In this document: positions 57,295 to 64,000 of the stretch, one piece after another
Layout: every line of letters begins with the position of its first letter
How positions within the stretch are numbered: position 1 is the stretch's first letter
DNA from: Cladorrhinum sp. PSN259
Taxonomy: Eukaryota; Ascomycota; Sordariomycetes; Sordariales; Podosporaceae
DNA length: 64,000 bases
Direction: 5' to 3'
NCBI GenBank assembly: GCA_033725935.1
Contig: MU867090.1
Coordinates: forward strand, 186,001-250,000
Notes under the pieces: model-generated
What the model was told of the DNA's origin: nothing
Databases searched by the model: none
Seen by the model: only the letters and a program-made list of their open reading frames with translations
Program-made: the position numbers and the translations under genes

Positions 57295-58406
57295 GAGAGG
57301 GGGAGGGATTTGTGATTGATGACGTGGGCGTTGTCGTGTTGGATACCCTGGCTGAATGCCGTTTTCTTGCTGCTGTTGTCTGGTTTATTGTCTTTTTTTT
57401 TTATGACTCTTTTTTCTCAATCCGGTCTTCTTTTCCTCTTGACTCTTTTTTTCTCTCCGTCTGAATCTTTTTTTTCAGTCTCTTTTCTTCATCGATCTTG
57501 CTTCGATTCTCGATTTGTACAGTACTTTAGATTTCTACGCTCACTAGGCGTCTTTTATAATGTGGGACTAGCCTAGGTAATTAGTTGCTTTTTTTTATAC
57601 ACTTTATTCAATGACATCGTAAGGGAAGAAATGATCGTCGACGTCATGTGGCTATGGGGAATGGAGTGATAATATCGCCCCAAGCGAGAGGCTTAGGAAT
57701 CACTCGTACTGGTCGTAAGCAGTTAACTAGCGGTGGCCCAGTTCCATGTTCTTGTGGCTCATAATTTTTTTGCAACGCCATTTTGTTGTTCACGCCCAGG
57801 GCAAATGCCCTGCCTGGCAGCTCGCCTTATCACCACATCTGGCGACAGTTGAAGGTATCGCGAGATCTTGGTTGTGGGCGTTGTCGGCTAGTGGTGCCTG
57901 CGACCGAGTCGTGCCTTATCAATCGAGCCATGTATCAGTGTGTATAATTGTATAATAGTTGTTCGGGGGTTTTTTTGGGTTTTTCTTTTCGGTTATGCTC
58001 GATAACGCTATCACGTATACCACAACTTCAATAGCTTAGAAGCAGTGTAACGTTAGGAAGTGAATTCAAAGGTCTAATAACCGATATATCACGCCGTACT
58101 TGAGCTTGTTGAATCCTTGGTTTGCAGATGATAACCTTGGACAGAATCGCGTAGGTACAGTACATGCCGGTCCTCCCCCTAATAGGAAGAGATACATTTA
58201 TAGATATATCGGTAGACGCAATAGTGAATTTATTATAATGTGTATCATTTCTAAAAATTCAGCTGCAATAGATAGAGACCATCTAACATAAGCTCCTTTC
58301 CCAGTGCCAGAGACCGGTAAGGCTTCGGAAAAGCGCAGCGGTTGCAGCCATCCACGCTAGTCTAAGTACTTAATAGCCTAGTCTCGCTCACGTGCCACTC
58401 GCTTTG
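57295..58406. other. intergenic with repeat copy C
   Basis: Contains the downstream region of the PKS gene (T-rich near 57390-57470), repeat copy C, and a short region that ends at the Clr5-domain gene. No other gene is supported. Confidence 0.45.
57838..58009 (-). repeat. dispersed repeat copy C (hairpin-ended)
   Basis: The reverse complement of copy A over its entire 176 bases with small differences, including GAGCATAACCG in place of GGGCATAACCG and an inserted TAGC in the CACCAC..GACAACG stretch. On the plus strand it ends GATAACGCT at 58009. Flanking sequence beyond the TGGCGACAG end differs from copy A, so this is the longest shared unit. Confidence 0.8.
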
Positions 58407-60789
58407 TCATGCATTTTCAAAATCAAAATTATGGTCGAATAGTGGAAACCAAGTATCGTTGTCGTCGATGAATTCCTGCACATCTTGCCCTGCGTATTCT
58501 AGCCGGTTGTAGCTACTAGGCACGTTGTCGTCGTCGTTGGTCATTGTAGTTTCGAACGGATTGCCGCTCGGAGGGTTGAACAGGAACTGGTTGTTCCTTG
58601 GATTATCAGGGACAACGGGCATATGCGTGTTTTGGCCGGGACAGCTGGTCTCGCCAAGTGTCGTAGGTAGGCTGAGAGACGAAGCAAGATGGCTGCCGAT
58701 GATTGTGTTTCCCGTTATCACTGGTTCTGTAAAGATGGATCCCAAGTGCGTTGTTGTTGGATTGTTTGTTAGTATCGTCGAGGTAGGATAGTTGTTATTC
58801 TGGCTATTGCTCTTCGAAATGTGCATATCTGCTGGTCGTCCTCTGGAAAGAAGTGAGCTGCTACTGCTAGTGGAAGTGGTAGCAGCAACAGTAGCGGCGG
58901 CGGCGGGGGCTTGATCCAACTGAATACTGATCTCGGCCCTGTAGATGCCGTACATGCTGCGCATGAGTCTCGGGACGAGGTCCGTCACAAATGTGACGAG
59001 CCGAGCGCCACCGTCGTCAGCAACGTGCGGATATCTCTCGACTTCGTCACGGATCTGTTGCCGCACGACGGGCGGCATCTCTCGCAGCAGGAAGGCGTCA
59101 AAGTCACCCATCCCGCGAAGAGGGCCGTAGTCGCCATCATAATCTGCATAAAATACTATCAGCCGCAGGGTTCGTCGGGCCTTTTTGCTTATTCCGTTTT
59201 GGAGGGTTACGATGAAGTTCTTTTTGTCTTACATGGCGACGGCATCTGGTCATCTGGCACGTCGGGGAAACAAATCCTGTACATCTGCCTCCATTTTTCG
59301 TCCTCGTTAAGTGGGGATTCGCCGAGGGTGCCACGGTGGTACCTGCGCGACTTAAGTTTCGTCCTTATGTCCTCATTAATGCCATCAGCCGGGTAGAAGT
59401 CCTGGTCGATCGTCCTGCATAGTGGATCGGACCGCAGGTGAGTTCTAAGTTCAGCTTATGTCTCGAACGTCTCGAGGCAACGTTCACAGGAGAACTTGGG
59501 TAGGGAGTGGCACCGGTAGATATGTTCCCTAGACTCGTATGAGTGGAGGTGGGGTGGAGGCCATTTGGTTAAGAGGGCTAAGGTTGATAATAACTCACTT
59601 TACATATCCAACATTACCCCATCCCGGGCCACAGCAAGGACTTCGTTGCATGTACTTCCACGGGCTGTGCTTTGCAAACGGACAGGCGAAACGGAGGCAA
59701 GAGGGCCCCGTTTCTGCTCGGGTCTTCTTAGGAGGTTTCCCGGAGCCTCCCCTGTCCTCAGGATCGTCGCCGTCGTTGCCACGTGAACGCTTAAGAGATG
59801 AAGAACGGCCAACTATCAAGCTGCTCGAATCGGTAAACATGGGCGATGGTGATGGGTCTGCGGTAGTATTCCGTGGCGCCCCATTCCCACCAGCATGCCC
59901 TTCGTCTGCATCTCCTTCTTCTTCCGTATCTTGGTTGACGTGGAGGAGGTCAGCGAGATAGTCTACAAAGAACCGCATAGCCCGCTCGACAGCCCTCTTT
60001 CGTCTTCGGGATACTTCCGTCTCTTGCGGGGGCTGTGATGCCGGCGACTTGATACCATAGCTAGAAATAGTCCTGCTGTCGGTGGACTCGCTTTCTTCTT
60101 TGGAGGGGGTTCGCATCACCTCACAACTTGGGGTGGTGGAGATGCTCGAGCCTTTTCCGCCTCCCCCGGATGGAGGTGGAACTTTAAGACTAGGAACGCT
60201 GTAGCAAAGGGTTGGGGAAGCTATTGTCAAGTGAGATGGTTTAGCGACAGGAATACTGTCGTAGAAGCCTCTGAGATCAGGGCGTGAGCGTATCAACTTC
60301 CGACGACTCTCCTTTGGAGCCCGAGTCCAGGGCACACTCTTGTTGGGGACCTTCAGACCCTTCGTCCACCCCCACTCCCTGAACTGGCGCTTATACATGG
60401 TGAGCCTATTCATCTCAGAAAGAGCTTTGTTTAGTACAGCTTCTTCCCATCATAACCTATTCTACTACGGGGATAGAAGTTTAAACTTACGATGCAATAA
60501 AGCCCTTCTGTTCTTCCATCACTTTCCTGACATTATCGATGGTCAAGTTCTCTTCCATGTACAGTTTGTAGATCCGGTCCTTGTGGAGCTCCCAGACTTT
60601 TGAGTCTGGTCCCTTTCCTCTCAAGCGTGGGCTCATGGCGGATGTCGATTGACCACTGTGCTGCTTCGCGACTGCCTCAGCAGGAGTGGGTTTACCGTCT
60701 GGCTGATCATGAGGCGTGAGTGTGGGTGAAGCATGAACAAGAGCTGATTGGGCTTGCCATTCCAAAAGGCGTCGACTAGATGTTTCCAT
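58407..60789 (-). pseudogene. Clr5-domain protein with Cys/His segment, one in-frame stop
   Basis: Exons 60789-60491, 60405-59599, 59528-59233 and 59143-58407; all phases agree. The Clr5 domain (fungal DNA-binding-like module) is rebuilt across intron 1: VWELHKDRIYKLYMEENLTI, then MYKRQFREWGW. Exon 2 then has Pro/Ser-rich sequence and CPFAKHSPWKYM. Exon 3 continues it as a Cys/His finger-like block (HIYRCHSLP, then CERCLETFET). Right after ETFET the frame meets TAA at 59458-59456 and then resumes perfectly with AELRTHLRSDPLC and EKWRQMYRICFPDVPDDQM, joining exon 4 (GMGDFDAFLL, MYGIYRAEI). Without the stop it would be about 712 residues; with it, 392. The stop is one C-to-T change from CAA, the expected Gln. 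It could be a null allele, a RIP-type mutation or an error. Confidence 0.82.
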
Positions 60790-62297
60790 TTCCACGATAA
60801 CGTTAAAAAAAACACAAAAGACAATGACTTGGCATTGAAAAGCCCTGTATGTGGAAGAATTGATGGCGATAGGAAAAGCGCCTGAAATCTTGAGGGGATT
60901 GATCCCTGAAGCCGAATGTCGTTGTTCTCACCGAGTCGGTTGTGGCTTGGTTGGTGTGCTGGGGTGCCCCTGGACAGTCCAAGTTACTCGCGGGTGCGAG
61001 TATCTGTGCGTCGAGAATTGGCAGCCGCCGCGGGTTTCTGGTTTGTCAGCTGGGAGTACCTCGACACGGCGAGAAAATAGTTGACCGCGAACTCGCTCAG
61101 ATGCAGAGTCCAAAAGATGTGAGAAGACATGACCGTCGAGCACTCTTAAATAGACAAAAATTGAAGAGGAAATACAAGAGATATAATGCCCAAGTCTTGT
61201 TCTTTGAATCAGTGCAGGTATATGTCCATCATTTCTCAGTCCATCAATCCCCAAAGTCATTTCAAACCAAGATTGAAATGAACCCCAGCGACATGCATTA
61301 CAGCCAGCTCGGGGCCGCCAAGAACACCCGAACGGCCAATCAGAGGTAAGTGGAGCCCATTTTCATCCCCCGATGTAGGACCACACACTAAACCGACGCT
61401 GGAACCGTCAGCCACGAGAACGAGAAAAAGCTGTCGCCAATGACGGCAATGTTCCTGAAAGATGGTACCAACACGCGCATGGAATCGATATCTTGTGTCG
61501 GCCAGAGCGGCAGCTCTGTGAATGAGACAATTGTGGAGACAGCAGAATATCTCGAGAATTGGGACCAGGCTTGGGATAAGATGTAAGATGGAGTCCGAGA
61601 AAAACTGACGGTGGGGGTAATTACATGCTTCTTGGCCGGCAGACACTGGATCTTTTTCCCAAATAAATGGCACGGCACTGCCCTTACAATTGGAATTTAA
61701 ACTCTCAGACCCAAGTGTCTATCCCTCCCGTATTACAAACACGTATAGTGGAACAAGAAGCGTCGTCTTCTCCCTCTGCTGTCCCGATTATTGTTGACGG
61801 ATCATTTTGGCGCAACACTGGATCTTTTGATCCCCCTACGAATGGTCCGAGCGGTGTCTCGCATGGTAGTGATGATGGAATGAGTGAAAGGGATGGTGGA
61901 GGAGTATAGACAGCTTTCTTCTGTTGAGGCTACGCGTGGTTTCGGATGTCTGGCGAGGGAGCGCATTTATGGGAATGGCCACGGTTCTGGACGTTCTCAC
62001 CGCGCAGTCGGACATGAGTCGGGGGAGAAGGCCGAGTCGTGATGAGAGTGGGCGGCGGTGGTGACTGATTCACAATCCTAACGTAATGTTAATAAGTCAT
62101 TGGTGAGAGGGGGTCAGATATTTTGAGGTGTTAAGATTGTGGGATAGTGATGTTTATTAATTCGGAGAATTTCTTTTGTTATTTGTTTACCTGAAAGTGT
62201 CAAATTTACTGGGGTGTTCACTGCTATCTTCGCATCTTTTAATGTCTTCGTTTAAGTTGGGTATTTCCGGAATAAAATACTAGCACTTTCATATGTA

Positions 62298-62361
62298 GAT
62301 CAGAGGTATTCTTATTTAGTTTAGAGCGTTATCGGGCATAACCGGAAGTGATCAGAGGTAT
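62298..62361 (+). repeat. 12-bp direct repeat around copy D
   Basis: GATCAGAGGTAT occurs twice, 40 bases apart, enclosing the hairpin motif. It may be a target-site duplication or a local tandem duplication. Confidence 0.7.
62325..62348 (+). repeat. dispersed repeat copy D, hairpin end only
   Basis: Only the leading 24 bases of the family are present (from AGCGTTATCGGGCATAACCG through GGAAG), identical to copy B's start. It is flanked by direct repeats GATCAGAGGTAT at 62298-62309 and 62350-62361. Confidence 0.75.
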
Positions 62362-62727
62362 GTAGTTAATGGATACTAATGTATCCAGAGCTTCAAACTT
62401 CTTGTCTTAACTTTGTTATCATGCAATATGTCCATGGCAGACTTTGGTACCACGTCATGTTAGTTGTAATATGCAAGACTCACCGTCGAGGAATAATACG
62501 AATTTAAGATGACATGGACTAATCATGCCGGAATTCCGCATGACGCATGCGACAGATATCGGCTCAAGGTGACTCCTTGTGAGAGTGTCCTCGTGCAATG
62601 TAAGATAGACCATAGGTTCAGCTGAGCCAGGCACTAAAGTCTATAAAGACCTGATGGACGCTAGCACTCCCCAGCTAGAAATAATAATAAAATGAGTTTT
62701 TGTGTAAAGAAAATATCCTTACTCGCT

Positions 62728-64000
62728 ATGAGCTCAAATAACCAGACAGCAACTGGAAGAGATAACCGACACTATGCTTACATAGGTAGGCAAGGGCTGA
62801 ACCCCAGCCAATCAAGCTCTTAACCTCCTCCGGTAGATGATACTGTGGGAGGTCTAGGAACCTGGCCTCATCTCTCACCGGGAGTTCCCCCTTCTGGACC
62901 TGGACAGCACCCTCCGGCTGGACCTGGTCCTCACCCGCCCTCCGCACCGCGACCTCACCCGACGCCTGGACCTAGTCTCCATTCTCTTCCGGAACCGAGT
63001 CCCCCATATCTGTCTTTGGTCTCTCAGCTCCGCCCTCTAGATGCATCATAGCCTCAAATGTCTCCGACAGCATCTTCTTTTACCTCAAACTTCCCCCCTC
63101 GAGGAGGGCCTGGGGCTCTTCTTTCTCCTAAAATTAACCCCCCTCCCCGGGCCCCAACTGGAATTTTCTCTTCTCCTCGTCCTCCTCCTGCATTTAGACC
63201 TCCACCTCCTCTTGTTGACCTTCGGCAGCCTCTTTCGGTGCCCACGACTGCCACTCCGCCGACTCCTCCTCATAGAACAAGGATTCCTATTGGACATGGG
63301 TCTCAGTTGAGCCATGTACCCCCGCCTCCAATTTCCTATAGTCGCTACGGAACACTGAATCCAACTACCGCTGAATTTCAGCCACGACCTGCGATTGAAA
63401 CAATGATCACTACACAAAGAATATCAAATCTAGAAGCCTTTTCAAATCAATTGTTACCCCCTTTTACCGGATTACCCCCGACAGGTGCAAACATTGACAC
63501 TTCGACTCGCACAAGCTACCAGTATCCTTCCGGCTTGTACGTCCCCGACTTACCTGGTGCACGCACAGAAATGCTCCCAGGACCGCCGGCAGAGAATCTG
63601 AGAAATCAACTTCCATCCTCAATTCCACCTAGTAACACCAGCTTCGGGATCATTCCACCTCCGCCTCTGAACCAACAACCCGAGCCTCCAGCCCAGATGT
63701 TCCGGGCTTTATCCATCGAAGATGTGCGCGCATCTGACCGGAGAGAGCTTGCATCCCGTTATCCGGATCCCCCAGTTCATCAAAACTCCAATGAGCGTCC
63801 TCCGAATACCCAAACAACACCATCGACAAGACCGTCAACCAAACCACCGGGCTCATCCAGGTTGCAAACAGACGTGACATCCGAGACGACGGCAGCAGAA
63901 AGTCCGTCTCCGCCTTGCACAAACAATCCGTCCGCCAGAGAGCCCCTTTCTCCCGGCTTTCAAGCAATATCGCCATCCACCAGACCACGCGGCTCCTCTC
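62728..64000 (+). CDS. Pro-rich disordered protein, partial at right edge, one in-frame TAG
   Basis: An ATG at 62728 opens a 58-nt exon (MSSNNQTATGRDNRHYAY). A GTAGGC donor at 62786 and a TTAAC/CCGGTAG acceptor at 62836 join it in phase to a Pro/Gly-rich frame (PGVPPSGPGQHPPAGPG; PSLHSLPEPSPP). That frame meets TAG at 63049-63051 and, two codons later, has an ATG at 63058 and stays open in the same frame for 314 codons to the end of the window (SSFTSNFPPRGGPG; AEFQPRPAIETM; PAQMFRALSIEDVRASD). The gene may start at 63058, or the TAG may be a nonsense change of CAG. The frame runs past 64000, so the C-terminus is not seen. Disordered composition; no domain is recognised yet. Confidence 0.6.

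Larger units (their letters stand above)
60790..62727. other. intergenic, no supported gene
   Basis: Frames of 80-138 codons on both strands between 60851 and 61909 lack domain or splice support. Repeat copy D (62325-62348) lies near the right end, flanked by a 12-bp direct repeat. Confidence 0.4.

Noticed and set aside
57838..58009. Repeat copy C as part of a Helitron
   Set aside because: A terminal hairpin is present, but there is no TC start or CTRR end, and bases next to the fixed end do not fit A/T insertion; kept as an unclassified repeat.
61257..61909. 138-codon minus and 80-codon plus frames
   Set aside because: No domain, start context or splice pattern supports them.

Overview
The window looks like nuclear DNA of a filamentous ascomycete (Pezizomycotina, most likely Sordariomycetes). 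The evidence is short introns of about 40-75 nt with GT..AG ends and CTRAY-type branch points, a HET-domain gene, an NLR-like hydrolase/NB-ARC gene, a Clr5-domain gene, a PLAC8 gene, a cAMP-receptor-like GPCR, a highly reducing iterative polyketide synthase and an A+T-rich patch of the kind left by repeat-induced point mutation (RIP). I cannot name the species from sequence alone.

Left part (1-17 kb): two low-complexity hypothetical genes on the minus strand; a doubtful broken gene near 3.5 kb; a HET-domain gene (4633-7124) whose frames join through a GC-AG intron; a multi-pass membrane protein gene interrupted by two frameshifts (8274-9964); a three-exon gene (10222-13352) that joins a degenerate dynamin-type GTPase to an FG-repeat tail; a three-exon PLAC8 gene; and a metallo-beta-lactamase-fold hydrolase.

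Middle-left (17-29 kb): a Pro/Gln-rich protein with a C-terminal Cys-pair module (17854-21045, with a same-frame continuation after one stop) and a truncated hydrolase/NB-ARC gene (minus strand, 24280 to about 22500). They converge on an A+T-rich repeat-like island at about 21.3-22.5 kb, and both seem to have lost their 3' ends there. Next come one copy of a hairpin-ended dispersed repeat, an AAA+ ATPase gene (26515-28114) and a small Cys/acidic protein.

Middle (29-36.6 kb): about 7 kb poor in convincing genes, with fragments of possible decayed genes, homopolymer tracts, a 14-bp tandem repeat and a field of diverged copies of a CCTTT..GGGCG motif.

Right part (36.6-64 kb): a large single-pass membrane protein with an acidic/basic disordered N-terminus; a four-exon 7TM receptor; a 3.4-kb gene-poor stretch; a four-repeat hemopexin-fold protein; and an atypical short-chain dehydrogenase divergent from a 2,578-residue HR-PKS (KS-AT-DH-cMT-ER-KR-ACP), together a candidate small secondary-metabolite locus. 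Beyond it lie a Clr5/zinc-finger-like gene with one in-frame TAA and, at the right edge, a Pro-rich gene with one in-frame TAG that runs off the window. Three otherwise well-preserved genes therefore each carry a single nonsense codon that is one C-to-T change from a Gln codon. All exon coordinates given are my own splice-site deductions.
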